Origin: Hylemonella sp.
GTDB taxonomy: Bacteria > Pseudomonadota > Gammaproteobacteria > Burkholderiales > Burkholderiaceae_C
Length of the DNA stretch: 64,000 nt
Direction of reading: 5' to 3'
Assembly (NCBI GenBank): GCA_030695415.1
Contig: JAUYQZ010000036.1
Span: 54,693-118,692, forward strand
This document shows, piece by piece, positions 45,347 through 54,376 of this stretch. Both the position numbers and the translations under genes were made by a program. The notes beneath the pieces are model-generated. The model was not told the origin of the DNA, made no database searches, and was given only the letters and a program-made list of their open reading frames with translations. Each line of letters starts with the position of its first letter. Within the stretch, counting starts at the first letter, position 1.

Positions 45347-45399
45347 GGGCGACGGTTGCGAGTCTCCTGGGGCAAGTTCGCGTGCGGGCTATCAGGCCC

Positions 45400-46152
45400 T
45401 CAGCAGTCCCCGGTGTGCCTGTCTCGGCTGCAGCTGACCTGGGTCGGCGCGGTGGGAGGCGCCTGCTGCCATTCCCAAGCCCAGTATGCGAGCACACCCG
45501 CCAGCAGCAGTGCAGCGAGCCATGCGTGATTGCGCTTGGCCAGGTCCGGCCCCGTGCCTTCCATGCGCCCGGTGAGCATGGGCGTGGCCTGGTTCCTGCG
45601 TCGCAGCACGCTCAGCACCAGCAGGAAGGCCAGGTGGCCCAGCACCAGCCACAGCATGAATTCACCCATCGCTTCGTGGATCTCCTCGAGCCATTCGCCA
45701 CCCCATTCGTGAAAGGCTGCGAAGCCGCTCAGCGTGAGTGGCAGCACCACGACCAGCAGGGCGATCACGGTCAAGGCCATGGCGAGGTACTGGCCCTGGC
45801 GCCAGTTCACCGGCGCAGCGTTCGGCCCCGTGCCGAACCAGGCCGCCTTCACGCTGCGCAGCCAGGCCGGCGCGTTTGCCACCTTGCCCCAGAGCAGGGA
45901 CAGGCGCGCCTGTCGTGGGCCGAACAGGCCGTAGAGCACGCGAAAGACCAGCAGGCCGGCTAGGCTGTACCCCAGCACGACGTGTACCAGGCGCAGGCGT
46001 TCTCCGTCGGCCGTGAGGTAGGCCCCCACGAAGCACAGGGCAAACAGCCAGTGGAACATGCGCGTGGGCGCGTCGATGACACGGCGTGTCGCAGCGGCCT
46101 GGCGCGGCGCGGCGCTGGCCACGGGGGTGTGAGGGGAGGCGGTGGTATTCAT
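45400..46152 (-). CDS. Di-heme cytochrome b of the SHP/DHC operon
   Basis: 250 residues from the ATG at 46152, preceded by GGAGTGACAGC; an in-frame ATG at 46176 overlaps the stop of the upstream gene. Four membrane spans with the His residues of the cytochrome b561/Ni-Fe-hydrogenase b-type family appear in RMFHWLFAL, LVHVVLGYS, LEEIHEAMGE and LVLGHLAF. It probably passes electrons from the quinone pool to the two periplasmic c-type cytochromes encoded upstream. The C-terminus ends in a short soluble tail. Confidence 0.85.
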   Translation of the reverse strand: MNTTASPHTPVASAAPRQAAATRRVIDAPTRMFHWLFALCFVGAYLTADGERLRLVHVVLGYSLAGLLVFRVLYGLFGPRQARLSLLWGKVANAPAWLRSVKAAWFGTGPNAAPVNWRQGQYLAMALTVIALLVVVLPLTLSGFAAFHEWGGEWLEEIHEAMGEFMLWLVLGHLAFLLVLSVLRRRNQATPMLTGRMEGTGPDLAKRNHAWLAALLLAGVLAYWAWEWQQAPPTAPTQVSCSRDRHTGDC

Positions 46153-46175
46153 GCTGTCACTCCGGTTGGGGTTCA

Positions 46176-46709
46176 TCAGTCCTGGAAGGCGCGGCGGTAG
46201 CGCGCGTCCAGGCCGCGGGGGAATTGAAGTTCGCGCTCGTCAAAGCTGCCCTGCTCGGCGCGGGTATGGCAGGCCGCGCAGTTGGCCGCGCTCTTGACAC
46301 TGGCGTGTTGCCACACGGGCGCGTCCAGCTGGCGGTGTTCGCGCAGGAACCAGGCCGATTCGGTGATGCGGTCCTGCGGCGGCGGCGCGCTCACGCGCTT
46401 GTAGGTGCCGGCATGGGCCTGCAGCCACTGGCTGATCTGCTGCACCGTTGCCGCGTCGAGCGAGGCATCGGTGCCGTAGTGCTGGTCCAGGCCGTTCATG
46501 ATGCGGTCCCAGGAGCGCGCCGGCAGCAGGCCCGCCGGGTAGGCCAGGTGGCAGGCCGCGCATTCCTGCTGGTAGCTCGGCAGCATCTGGCGCGGGCTCA
46601 GCTTGCCGCTGTCGGCCCAGGCGGCGGTGCTGAGACCCAGCAGCAAGGCCTGGGCTGTCAGGCTGCGCAGGCGTGCGAGTCGGGCGAGAAATGGGAATGG
46701 GAAAGGCAT
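46176..46709 (-). CDS. Diheme cytochrome c (DHC-like)
   Basis: 177 residues with a signal peptide (LLLGLSTAAWA) and two CxxCH heme-binding motifs, both CAACH (QQECAACHLAYPAGLLPA, SAANCAACHTRAEQGSFD). The spacing and the RSWDRIMNGLDQHYGTDA segment match the DHC family, the electron-transfer partner of SHP in phototrophic and other proteobacteria. It is periplasmic. It overlaps the next gene's possible start and lies 18 bases after the SHP stop. Confidence 0.88.
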   Translation of the reverse strand: MPFPFPFLARLARLRSLTAQALLLGLSTAAWADSGKLSPRQMLPSYQQECAACHLAYPAGLLPARSWDRIMNGLDQHYGTDASLDAATVQQISQWLQAHAGTYKRVSAPPPQDRITESAWFLREHRQLDAPVWQHASVKSAANCAACHTRAEQGSFDERELQFPRGLDARYRRAFQD

Positions 46710-46727
46710 GGGGTGTCTCCGGTGGGC

Positions 46728-47135
46728 TCAGGGTTTCAGGCTGGCCAGGTAGGCCAGCACGTCGGCCTTCTCGGCGGCCGTGCACTCGCGGCTCAGCACG
46801 TCCTTGCAGTTGCGGCGCAGCCACTTGTCCACCTTGGCGACCTCGGTGAAGGACAGCGGGTTGAAGGCGGGCGCCAGCGGGGCGATGGTCTTGCCCGTGC
46901 TGGCGTGTTTGCCCTGGGCGGTGGGCGGCGTGCCGTGGCAGGAGGCGCAAGACCATTCGCCGCCGTGCTGGCTGCCGAAAAAGACCTTGCCCTGGGCCGC
47001 GTTGCCGGCTGCACCGGCCAGGGCGTTCCAGCGCGCCAGCTCCTGCGCCAGGCTGGTGTCCGCAGCCTGGGCGGCTTGCAGCATCAGCATCAGCGCCAGC
47101 CCGGCGGCGGCAGACCCGTAATGCAGTTTCTTCAT
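46728..47135 (-). CDS. SHP-like monoheme cytochrome c (DUF1924)
   Basis: 135 residues from MKKLHYGSAAAGLALMLML, preceded by CAGGAG. A signal peptide is followed by a single CxxCH (EWSCASCHGTPPTAQGKH) and the RRNCKDVLSRECTAAEKADV stretch with two extra Cys, likely a disulfide. This matches the sphaeroides heme protein group, unusual c-type cytochromes that bind O2 or nitric oxide at a heme with a displaceable ligand. Such genes are typically linked to DHC and a cytochrome b, as here. It is first gene of the operon and divergent from a PepSY protein. Confidence 0.85.
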   Translation of the reverse strand: MKKLHYGSAAAGLALMLMLQAAQAADTSLAQELARWNALAGAAGNAAQGKVFFGSQHGGEWSCASCHGTPPTAQGKHASTGKTIAPLAPAFNPLSFTEVAKVDKWLRRNCKDVLSRECTAAEKADVLAYLASLKP

Positions 47136-47205
47136 GGGCAACTCCTGTTTCTTGTGGGTGGTTTCGGGATGGCGTTGATGGTGCGCCCCGCTGCCTGTAC
47201 CCAGG

Positions 47206-47239
47206 CTGAAGCGGCTGTTCATCTGCCGTTCAGCTTCAC
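47206..47239. promoter_or_regulatory. Tandem 11-bp-spaced repeats, candidate OmpR/PmrA-type binding site
   Basis: CTGAAG (47206), GTTCAT (47217) and GTTCAG (47228) lie 11 bases apart, as TTCA-type hexamers (the first in reverse orientation), between the divergent SHP operon and PepSY-regulator operon. The spacing matches hexamer-N5-hexamer sites of PmrA/QseB-type response regulators. The regulator encoded just downstream (47592) is a natural candidate. Confidence 0.5.
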
Positions 47240-47283
47240 TGCGCAGAATGGGGGGCCTAAGATCCCAACCTGGATACCCCTGC

Positions 47284-47592
47284 ATGCGCAAAACACTCGT
47301 CATCGCCACCTTGCTTGCTGCCGCGGCACTGACGCCGCTGGCCAGCCGGGCCGACGGTGACCACGACCGCGCCCGCGCCGCCTTGCAGGCCGGTGAAGTG
47401 CTGCCCTTGGCTGTCGTTCTGGAGCGTGTGGCAAAGGTCCACCCCGGCAACGTGCTGGAAGTGGAGTTGGAGCGCGAGAAGGGCCAATGGATCTACGAGC
47501 TCAAGATCCTGCAAAGCGGCGGCAGCCTGCTCAAGCTCAAGGTCGACGCCAAGACCGCCGCGCTCATCCGGCAGCGCGAGGTGCAACGCTGA
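47284..47592 (+). CDS. PepSY-domain periplasmic protein
   Basis: 102 residues from MRKTLVIATLLAAAALTPLA with a signal peptide. The PepSY-like part contains LPLAVVLERVAKVHPGNVLE and VELEREKGQWIYELKILQSG. PepSY proteins act as inhibitors or sensors in redox and two-component contexts. It is divergent from the SHP operon and overlaps the response regulator by one base, so it probably belongs to the same signalling unit. Confidence 0.88.
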   Translation: MRKTLVIATLLAAAALTPLASRADGDHDRARAALQAGEVLPLAVVLERVAKVHPGNVLEVELEREKGQWIYELKILQSGGSLLKLKVDAKTAALIRQREVQR

Positions 47593-48251
47593 TGCGCGTG
47601 CTGCTCGTTGAAGACGAACCCACGCTGGCCGCGCAGCTGCGCCAGGTGCTGCTCGATGCCGGTTACGCCGTGGACCAGGCCGACAACGGCCGCGACGCCT
47701 GGGTCCAGGGCGGTGTGCAGGCCTACGACGCCGTGGTGCTGGACCTGGGCCTGCCCGTGCTCGACGGCCTGAGTGTGCTCAAGCGCTGGCGCAGCGAAGG
47801 CATGAGCGCGCCGGTGCTCATCCTCACCGCGCGCGACCAGTGGCACGAAAAGGTGGCCGGCATCGACGCCGGCGCCGACGACTACCTGACCAAACCCTTC
47901 CACACCGAAGAACTGCTGGCCCGTGTGCGCGCGCTGATCCGCCGTGCGCAAGGATTGGCTTCGCCCACGCTCGCCTGCGGGCCGCTGGTGCTGGACACGC
48001 GCAGCGGCCGTGTCACGCTGAGCGGCCACCCGGTCAACCTCACCAGCCACGAGTACAAGGTGCTGGCCTACCTGATGCACCGGCCCGGCGCGGTGGTCTC
48101 GCGCGCCGAGCTCACCGAACACATTTACGCGCAGGACTTCGACCGCGACTCCAACACCATCGAGGTGTTTGTGGGCCGCCTGCGCAAAAAGCTGCCGGCC
48201 GAACTGATCGAGACCGTGCGCGGCCTGGGTTACCGACTGGTGGCGCCATGA
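47592..48251 (+). CDS. OmpR-family response regulator
   Basis: 219 residues. Receiver domain: MRVLLVEDEPTLAAQLRQVL, phospho-Asp in AVVLDLGLPVLDGLSVLK near residue 51, and Lys in LTKPFHTEELL. C-terminal winged-helix DNA-binding domain: LTSHEYKVLAYLMHRPGAVV, NTIEVFVGRLRKKL, VRGLGYRLV. It starts at the last base of the PepSY stop and overlaps the histidine kinase by ATGA. It probably binds the 11-bp repeats upstream of the SHP and cytochrome b genes. Confidence 0.95.
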   Translation: MRVLLVEDEPTLAAQLRQVLLDAGYAVDQADNGRDAWVQGGVQAYDAVVLDLGLPVLDGLSVLKRWRSEGMSAPVLILTARDQWHEKVAGIDAGADDYLTKPFHTEELLARVRALIRRAQGLASPTLACGPLVLDTRSGRVTLSGHPVNLTSHEYKVLAYLMHRPGAVVSRAELTEHIYAQDFDRDSNTIEVFVGRLRKKLPAELIETVRGLGYRLVAP

Positions 48252-49618
48252 GGCGCTCGCCCGTGTGGGGTTCGCTGCGCTGGCGCCTGCTGGCGGGCAC
48301 GGCGCTGGCACTGGCGCTGGCCTTGCTGCTGGCCGGCCTGGCGCTCACGGCCCTGTTCCGCGCCGAGATCGAGCGCCAGTTTGACGATGGCCTGCAACAA
48401 CAGCTCGACCAACTCACCGCACGGGTCGAGTTCGACGCCCAGGGCCAGATCGGCCTGGACGACAGCGCCTTGAGCGACCCGCGCTGGCGCCGGCCGTACT
48501 CGGGGCTGTACTGGCAGGTCGATGGCGCGCAGGCGCGCGGCGTGCTGCGCTCGCGTTCGCTGTGGGATGCCACGCTGGACAACGCCGGCGACGTCCTGAC
48601 CGACGGCCGCGTGCACCGGCACGACGTGACCGGTCCGCAGGGCGCCGCCGTGCGCGTGCTGGAGCGCGCGGTCTACCCGGCCGGGCAACCGCAGCTTGTG
48701 TGGCGCCTGCTGGTGGCCGCGGACCGCAGCGCCTCGGCCCAGGCAGTGACGCGGTTTGGCCAGGTGTTGTCGCTGTCGCTGGGCGTGTTGTGGTGCTTGC
48801 TGGCGGCAGCGGCGTGGGCGCAGGTGAGCGTGGGCCTGGCGCCCCTGCGTGCCTTGCAGGGCGCCGTCCTGGCGCTGCGTGAGGGCCGTGCGGCGCGCAT
48901 CACCGCCGACGCGCCCACCGAGTTGTTGCCGCTGGTGTTGGGCTTCAACGACGTGCTGGCGCGCAACGACGAGATGGTCGAACGCGCGCGCCAGCAGGCC
49001 GGCAACCTGGCCCACGCGGTGAAGACGCCGCTGGCCGTGATGGCGCAGGCCGCGTCGGGCGATGGGTCGCCGCTGGGCCAGGTGGTGCGCGAACAGACCG
49101 AAGCCGCCCGCCGCCAGGTGGACTGGCACCTGGCCCGCGCCCGCGCCACCGCCCACAAGGCCTTTGGCGCCGAGCAGGCGGCCGTGGCGCCGGTGCTGTC
49201 CGGGCTGCTGCGGGTGATGGAGCGCGTGTTTGCCGAGCGGGGCCTGCGGCTGCACATGCGCGACATCGACCCCGAAGCCCGTTGCGCCTGCGCCGTGCAA
49301 GACCTGCAAGACATGCTGGGCAACCTGCTGGACAACGCCTGCAAATGGGCTCGCCGCGAGGTGGTGGTGGGGCTCGAAGCACACGCTGGTGTCTGGTGTG
49401 TGGTGGTGGACGACGACGGCCCCGGTGTGGATGCCACGCGGCGCGACGCGGTGCTGGCCCGTGGCGTGCGGCTGGACGAAACGGTGCCCGGCTCCGGCCT
49501 GGGCCTGCACATCGTGCAGGAGCTGGCGCAGGTGTACGGCGGTGCGCTGGCGCTGGACGATTCGCCCCTGGGTGGCTTGCGCGTGCGCCTGACGCTGCCG
49601 GTGGCCGCTGTCACCTGA
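48248..49618 (+). CDS. Sensor histidine kinase (PhoQ-like type)
   Basis: 456 residues with two membrane spans (about 14-38 and 176-196) flanking a periplasmic sensor domain, then a HAMP-like region, HisKA with [18 protein letters not shown], and HATPase with [17 protein letters not shown] and [12 protein letters not shown]. The H-box NLAHAVKTP is characteristic of the PhoQ/QseC-like branch. It overlaps the response regulator (ATGA). The signal is unknown; redox or heme state fits the neighbourhood. Confidence 0.93.
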   Translation: MRRSPVWGSLRWRLLAGTALALALALLLAGLALTALFRAEIERQFDDGLQQQLDQLTARVEFDAQGQIGLDDSALSDPRWRRPYSGLYWQVDGAQARGVLRSRSLWDATLDNAGDVLTDGRVHRHDVTGPQGAAVRVLERAVYPAGQPQLVWRLLVAADRSASAQAVTRFGQVLSLSLGVLWCLLAAAAWAQVSVGLAPLRALQGAVLALREGRAARITADAPTELLPLVLGFNDVLARNDEMVERARQQAGNLAHAVKTPLAVMAQAASGDGSPLGQVVREQTEAARRQVDWHLARARATAHKAFGAEQAAVAPVLSGLLRVMERVFAERGLRLHMRDIDPEARCACAVQDLQDMLGNLLDNACKWARREVVVGLEAHAGVWCVVVDDDGPGVDATRRDAVLARGVRLDETVPGSGLGLHIVQELAQVYGGALALDDSPLGGLRVRLTLPVAAVT

Positions 49619-49663
49619 TGCCGTTATGCTGTGCGCCGTGGATGAACCACAGGGAGAAAACCA

Positions 49664-50128
49664 ATGGACTTGTTGAAATCGGTGTTGGGTGGCCTGGCCG
49701 CTGCGGCACAAGGCAATGCGGGCCAGGCCCAGGCACCTGCCGCTGGCGGGGTGGACCTGGCGGCGCTGGCGCCCGTGCTCATGGAGCTGCTGGCCGGCAA
49801 AGGCGGTGGTGCCGGCGCTGCGGGCGGTGGCCTGGGCGGGCTGGTCGAACAGCTCACGCAGGGCGGCCTGGGCGATGCGGTGCAGTCGTGGATCGCACGT
49901 GGGCAGAACATGCCGGTGTCGGGCAACCAGCTCGAATCGGCGCTGGGCAGCGACGTGCTGGGGCGCCTGGGCGGGCAGGTGGGCATGAACGGCGGCCAGC
50001 TTGGCGACGTGCTGGCGCAGGCGCTGCCCGGCCTGATCGACCGCATGACACCCGACGGCCAGCTGCCGCAGGGTGGCGCGGGTCAGGGCCCCGATCTGGG
50101 TGCTCTGCTGGGCCAGTTGCTGCGCTGA
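49664..50128 (+). CDS. YidB family protein (DUF937)
   Basis: 154 residues. A start like [16 protein letters not shown], a Gly/Ala-rich low-complexity middle (about 45-60) and the C-terminal [20 protein letters not shown] and [16 protein letters not shown] match the YidB family. Its function is unknown. No membrane span or signal peptide. It has an AGGGAGAA Shine-Dalgarno, lies 45 bases after the kinase and is followed by a strong hairpin. Confidence 0.85.
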   Translation: MDLLKSVLGGLAAAAQGNAGQAQAPAAGGVDLAALAPVLMELLAGKGGGAGAAGGGLGGLVEQLTQGGLGDAVQSWIARGQNMPVSGNQLESALGSDVLGRLGGQVGMNGGQLGDVLAQALPGLIDRMTPDGQLPQGGAGQGPDLGALLGQLLR

Positions 50129-50143
50129 ACAGGCGGGCTTGTG

Positions 50144-50179
50144 GACGGGGCCGTGGTTCTATCGGACCACGGCCCCGTC
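50144..50179 (+). terminator. Perfect 14-bp hairpin after the YidB gene
   Basis: GACGGGGCCGTGGT and ACCACGGCCCCGTC pair perfectly around an eight-base loop. There is no T-run after it (ATCGCTTGC), so it may be a Rho-assisted terminator or mRNA stabiliser between the YidB gene and galU. Confidence 0.6.
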
Positions 50180-50229
50180 ATCGCTTGCATGTATGCTTTT
50201 CACATTTGGCTCGCTGTCCCCTTCTTCAG

Positions 50230-51117
50230 ATGAACCCCACCCCCGTTCGCAAAGCTGTCTTCCCCGTTGCCGGCATGGGCACCCGCTTCTTGCCCGCCAC
50301 CAAGGCCATGCCCAAGGAGATGCTGCCGGTGGTGGACAAGCCGCTGATCCAGTACGCGGTGGAAGAGGCCTATGCGGCGGGCATTCGCGAGATGATCTTC
50401 GTCACCGGCCGCCACAAGCGCGCCATCGACGACCATTTCGACATGGCCTACGAGCTCGAACGCGAGCTGGAAGACGCGGGCAAGGCCGCCCTGCTGGAGC
50501 AGGTGCGCTCGGTCAAGCCCGACGACATGGTGTGTATTGCCATCCGCCAGCCCAAGGCCCTGGGCCTGGGCCATGCGGTCTTGTGTGCCGAGCCGCTGGT
50601 GGCCGGCGAGCCTTTTGCCGTGCTGCTGGCCGACGACCTGATGGTGGGCACGCCCGCCGACGGCGCGGTGCTCACGCAAATGGTGCGCCAGTTCGGCCAG
50701 TTGGGCCGCTCCATCCTGGCGGTGCAAGAAGTGCCGGCCGAACACACGCGCCGCTACGGCATCGTGGCCGGCGACATGCTGAACGAGCGCCTGATGGACG
50801 TGCGCGAGATCGTCGAAAAACCCGCGCCCGAGGTGGCCCCTTCGCGCTGGGGTGTGGCCGGCCGCTACGTGCTCACGCCCGAGGTGTTCCAGCAGATCCG
50901 CGAACAGCCGCGTGGCGTGGGCGGCGAAATCCAGCTCACCGACGGCATCGCCGGCCTGATGCGCAGCCAGAAGGTGTACGCCTTCCGCTACGAGGGCAAA
51001 CGCTACGACTGCGGCAGCAAGGAAGGTTTCCTGGAGGCCACGGTGGAGCTGGCGATGCAGCGGCCCGAGCTGGCCGAGGGTCTGCGCGAGACCATGCGCA
51101 AGCTGCTGGCGGTCTGA
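50230..51117 (+). CDS. galU: UTP-glucose-1-phosphate uridylyltransferase
   Basis: 295 residues. The nucleotidyltransferase signature [54 protein letters not shown] and the C-terminal [20 protein letters not shown] are clear. It makes UDP-glucose for cell-surface sugars. No convincing Shine-Dalgarno precedes the ATG at 50230, which was chosen by the family N-terminus. The stop codon abuts the stop of dacB on the other strand. Confidence 0.96.
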   Translation: MNPTPVRKAVFPVAGMGTRFLPATKAMPKEMLPVVDKPLIQYAVEEAYAAGIREMIFVTGRHKRAIDDHFDMAYELERELEDAGKAALLEQVRSVKPDDMVCIAIRQPKALGLGHAVLCAEPLVAGEPFAVLLADDLMVGTPADGAVLTQMVRQFGQLGRSILAVQEVPAEHTRRYGIVAGDMLNERLMDVREIVEKPAPEVAPSRWGVAGRYVLTPEVFQQIREQPRGVGGEIQLTDGIAGLMRSQKVYAFRYEGKRYDCGSKEGFLEATVELAMQRPELAEGLRETMRKLLAV

Positions 51118-52590
51118 TCAGGGCTGCCCTGCGGCCCAGGCCAACAGCGCTTGCAGCGCGGGCCGCGCCGCGTGTGCGTTGGGGTGGTTGACGATGGCCA
51201 CGAACACCAGGCGCCTGCCTTGCGCGCCGTGCACGTAGCCGGCCAGCGCACTCACATCGTTCAGGCTGCCGGTTTTCAAATGGGCCAGGCCCACCGCGTT
51301 CTGGCTGCGCCGCAAGGTGCCGTCGTGGCCGCTCAGCGGCAGTGAGGCCATCAGCTCGGGCATGTGGCCGCTGGCGTAGGCGGTGCGCAGCAAACGCCCC
51401 AGCGCCTGCGCGGTGGTGCGGGCCGTGCGGCTCAGGCCGGCGCCGTTGTCCACGTCGGGCAGCGGCACGTCGGCGCCCACACGCTCGCGCCACCAGGTGG
51501 CCACGCGCTGGCGGGCGGCATCGAACGTGGCCGGCCCGTTGCTTGTGTTCAGGGCCAGGCTGAGCAGCAGGTGCTGGGCCATCACGTTGTTGCTGAACTT
51601 GTTGATGTCACGCACCACCTCGGGCAGCGGCACCGAGGGCCAGACCAGGCGGGGGCTGAGGCCGGCGGGCACGGCGCCGTCGCGCACCTGGCCGTCGAGC
51701 TGGCCGCCCACGGCCTGCCACATGCCCAGCACCGCACGCTCGGCAAAACGCTCGGGCGCGGCGTAGGCCACGGGCCAGCTGCGTTCGCCGCAGGCCGCGG
51801 GGTAGGCGCCGGCCAGGCGGATGCGCAGCGGGTCGGAAAAGTCGGCCTTGAGGCCACCGCGCCAGTCGCCGCAACCGTTGCCGTTTCCATTGCCGATGGG
51901 GGCCAGCGGCACGCTGGCGGGCAGGGCCACGCCGCCCAGTGGGGGCTCCACGGCGACCTGCGCCACGCCGCTGGCGGGATCGGGCGAAAAAGTCATCACC
52001 ACCGACTTGAAGTTGAGCAGCAGCGCGTCGGGCGAGGCGTTGTAGGGCCGCAGCGGTTCGCCGTCGAAGGCGCCGGGGTCCACCGGGGGCAGCTGGAAGG
52101 CGCGGCGGTCGAGCACGATGTCGCCCGTGATGCGGCGTATGCCCAGCCCCTGGATGCGGCGCATCAGCAGCCACAGGCGCTCGGTCACCAGCTTGGGGTC
52201 GCCGCCGCCCTGGAGGTAGAGGTGGCCCTGCAGCACACCGTCTTTCACCGGGCCATCGGTGTAGACCGGCGTGGTCCAGGTGTGGCCGGGGCCCAGCAGG
52301 TCGAGCGCGGCGTAGGTGGTGACGAGTTTCATCACCGAGGCCGGGTTGACCGGCGCCTGCGCCCGGTGTGTGGCATAGACCCGGGCGTCGTCGCCCGCGT
52401 CCATCACCAGCACGGCCAGGGCCGAGGCGGGCACGCGCGCCTGCGCCAGCGCGGCGTTGACGGCCGGCGGCAGGGTTTCGGGCGCCAGCGGTGCGGGTTG
52501 TGCCAGGGCCGGCAGCGCGCAACTCGCCACGAGTGCGCACACGCAGCGTCGCCAATGGGAAATGGAATGGGAAAGGGATAACGGGGCCAT
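51118..52590 (-). CDS. dacB: D-alanyl-D-alanine carboxypeptidase/endopeptidase (PBP4)
   Basis: 490 residues from MAPLSLSHSISHWRRCVCAL with a signal peptide ending near CALPALAQ. Active-site motifs are SxxK in NPASVMKLVTTYAALD (about residue 85), SxN in KFSNNVMAQHLLL and KTG in LAHLKTGSLNDVSALAG. It trims or cleaves peptidoglycan cross-links in the periplasm. The ORF-track start at 52740 includes an unrelated upstream extension. Its start lies 40 bases from the divergent exporter gene. Confidence 0.95.
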   Translation of the reverse strand: MAPLSLSHSISHWRRCVCALVASCALPALAQPAPLAPETLPPAVNAALAQARVPASALAVLVMDAGDDARVYATHRAQAPVNPASVMKLVTTYAALDLLGPGHTWTTPVYTDGPVKDGVLQGHLYLQGGGDPKLVTERLWLLMRRIQGLGIRRITGDIVLDRRAFQLPPVDPGAFDGEPLRPYNASPDALLLNFKSVVMTFSPDPASGVAQVAVEPPLGGVALPASVPLAPIGNGNGNGCGDWRGGLKADFSDPLRIRLAGAYPAACGERSWPVAYAAPERFAERAVLGMWQAVGGQLDGQVRDGAVPAGLSPRLVWPSVPLPEVVRDINKFSNNVMAQHLLLSLALNTSNGPATFDAARQRVATWWRERVGADVPLPDVDNGAGLSRTARTTAQALGRLLRTAYASGHMPELMASLPLSGHDGTLRRSQNAVGLAHLKTGSLNDVSALAGYVHGAQGRRLVFVAIVNHPNAHAARPALQALLAWAAGQP

Positions 52591-52629
52591 GGGCCGGATT
52601 ATCCGAGCGCCACCGGGATAATCCCTCCC

Positions 52630-53595
52630 ATGAGCTTTTCCTTTCGCCGGCCCAGCCCGCGTGTGCTGGGGGTGGGCGCGGCGCTGGTGACGGTCCTGAT
52701 GTGGACCGCCTTCATCGTCGTGGCCCGCGCCAGCGCCCACCGCACCCTGACCCCCTTCGACATCGCCTTCATGCGTTTTGTGGGCGCGGGTGTGGTGCTG
52801 CTGCCGGTGGGTTGGTGGATGGTGCGGCGCGCCTCAGCACAGGGTGGGCGGGCGACGTCGTGGCTGGGGTTGTCGCCACTGTCGGCGCGGCTCACGGTCA
52901 CGGTGGGCCTGCTGGCGGGCATCGCGTATTCGTGCCTGGCCTACAGCGGCTTCTACTTTGCGCCGGCCACCCACGCCTCGGTGCTCATGCCCGGCACGCT
53001 GCCGCTGTTCACCACCCTGGTGGCCGCGTGGGTGCTGCGCGACCGCATCACGCCGTCCCGCGCCGTGGGGCTGGCGCTGATCCTCTGCGGCGACCTGCTG
53101 GTGGGTGGCGCCAGCCTGCTGCAGGCCTTTGGCGGCGGCACGGTGTGGATGGGTGACCTGATGTTCATGGCCGCGGCCTTCTGCTGGGCCAACTACACGG
53201 TGGTGGCGCGCCGCCACGGGCTGGCGGCGGTGCCGGCCACGGTGGCGGTGTCGGTGTTTGCGCTGCTGGGTTTTGTGCCAGCCTACGCGCTGCTGGCCGC
53301 CTCTGGGGTGGTCACCAGCCACTTGCTGCAGGCACCCTGGCAGGAGCTGCTGTTCCAGGGTGTGGGTTCGGTGGTCATCTCGGGCATCACCTTCACCCAG
53401 ATGGTGCGCCACTTCGGGCCGGTGCGCTCCACCATGATCACCTCGCTGGTGCCGGGGCTGTCGGCCATGGGCGCGGTGTGGCTGCTGGGCGAGCCGCTGC
53501 ACTGGAACCTGCTGGCCGGCCTGCTGCTGGTCACGGCGGGCATCGTGTTCGGCGTGCGGGCGGTGGCGCCACCGCCCGGGGCCGCACGTGCCTGA
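52630..53595 (+). CDS. EamA/DMT family transporter
   Basis: 321 residues with ten hydrophobic segments in two EamA repeats. MWTAFIVVARASAHRTLTPF DIAFMRF at the first, and ALVTVLMWTAFIV, CWANYTVVARRHG, FTQMVRHFGPVRSTMITSLV at others are typical. Such inner-membrane carriers export metabolites or amino acids; the substrate is unknown. It starts 39 bases from the dacB start on the other strand and is followed by tsaB after 13 bases. Confidence 0.88.
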   Translation: MSFSFRRPSPRVLGVGAALVTVLMWTAFIVVARASAHRTLTPFDIAFMRFVGAGVVLLPVGWWMVRRASAQGGRATSWLGLSPLSARLTVTVGLLAGIAYSCLAYSGFYFAPATHASVLMPGTLPLFTTLVAAWVLRDRITPSRAVGLALILCGDLLVGGASLLQAFGGGTVWMGDLMFMAAAFCWANYTVVARRHGLAAVPATVAVSVFALLGFVPAYALLAASGVVTSHLLQAPWQELLFQGVGSVVISGITFTQMVRHFGPVRSTMITSLVPGLSAMGAVWLLGEPLHWNLLAGLLLVTAGIVFGVRAVAPPPGAARA

Positions 53596-53608
53596 AGCAC
53601 AATTGGGC

Positions 53609-54376
53609 ATGGTCAGCGTTTCCCGATTTCTTGCTTTTGACACCAGCACCGACACCCTGTCGGTGGCCGTGGGGGTGGGCGGCCCGCACAACGCGCCCTT
53701 GGCCGCCTTCACCGGCGTGGGCGGCGCCCAGGCCTCGGCCACGCTGATCCCGCAGATACAGGCGCTGCTGGCCCAGGTCGGCTGGCGGCTGGACGAGCTC
53801 GATGCCATCGTTTTCGGGCGCGGGCCCGGCGCCTTCACCGGCGTGCGCACCGCGTGCGCCGTGGCGCAGGGGCTGGCGTTTGCTGCCCGCCCGCAAGGCC
53901 TGCCGGTGTTGCCGCTGGACACCTTGTGGGCCGTGGCCGAAGAAGCCCGCGCCGCCTTGGCCGCCGATGGCCAGACCGCGCCCCACACCATCGCCGCCGT
54001 GCTCGATGCCCGCATGGACGAGGTCTATGTGGCCAACTACACCGTGAATGCCGACGCCCTGAAGCCGCTGGACGCCCCGCGCCTGTGCCGGCCCGACGAC
54101 CTGCATCTGGCCGTGTCACCGGTGGCGGGCACGGTGCTGGCGGGCAACGCGGCGGCGGTGTACGGCGAACGGTTGGATGCGGCGCTGCGTGCCTTGCCGC
54201 AGGTGCCGTGTCTGCCCACCGCCGCTGCCCTGCTGCGCCTGGCGCCCGCCGCGCTGGCCCAGGGCCTGGCCGTGGGTGCCGCCGAGGCACAGCCGCTGTA
54301 CGTGCGCGACAAGGTGGCCCAGACCACGGCCGAGCGCGAGGCCATCAAGCTGGCCCAGGCAGCGGGGTCGGCATGA
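53609..54376 (+). CDS. tsaB: tRNA threonylcarbamoyladenosine biosynthesis protein TsaB
   Basis: 255 residues from MVSVSRFLAFDTSTDTLSVA. The ASKHA fold signs are LAFDTSTDTLSVAVG, SATLIPQIQALL and GRGPGAFTGVRTACAVAQGL. TsaB is the TsaD-binding scaffold protein in t6A synthesis. An in-frame GTG seven codons earlier is possible, but the ATG fits the family better. It overlaps rimI (ATGA) and is followed by the uracil-DNA glycosylase. Confidence 0.95.
   Translation: MVSVSRFLAFDTSTDTLSVAVGVGGPHNAPLAAFTGVGGAQASATLIPQIQALLAQVGWRLDELDAIVFGRGPGAFTGVRTACAVAQGLAFAARPQGLPVLPLDTLWAVAEEARAALAADGQTAPHTIAAVLDARMDEVYVANYTVNADALKPLDAPRLCRPDDLHLAVSPVAGTVLAGNAAAVYGERLDAALRALPQVPCLPTAAALLRLAPAALAQGLAVGAAEAQPLYVRDKVAQTTAEREAIKLAQAAGSA

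Noticed and set aside
49282-51117. 611-codon ORF beginning inside the histidine kinase
   Set aside because: Its last 295 codons are galU; the upstream part is a frame-shifted read of the kinase and YidB genes.
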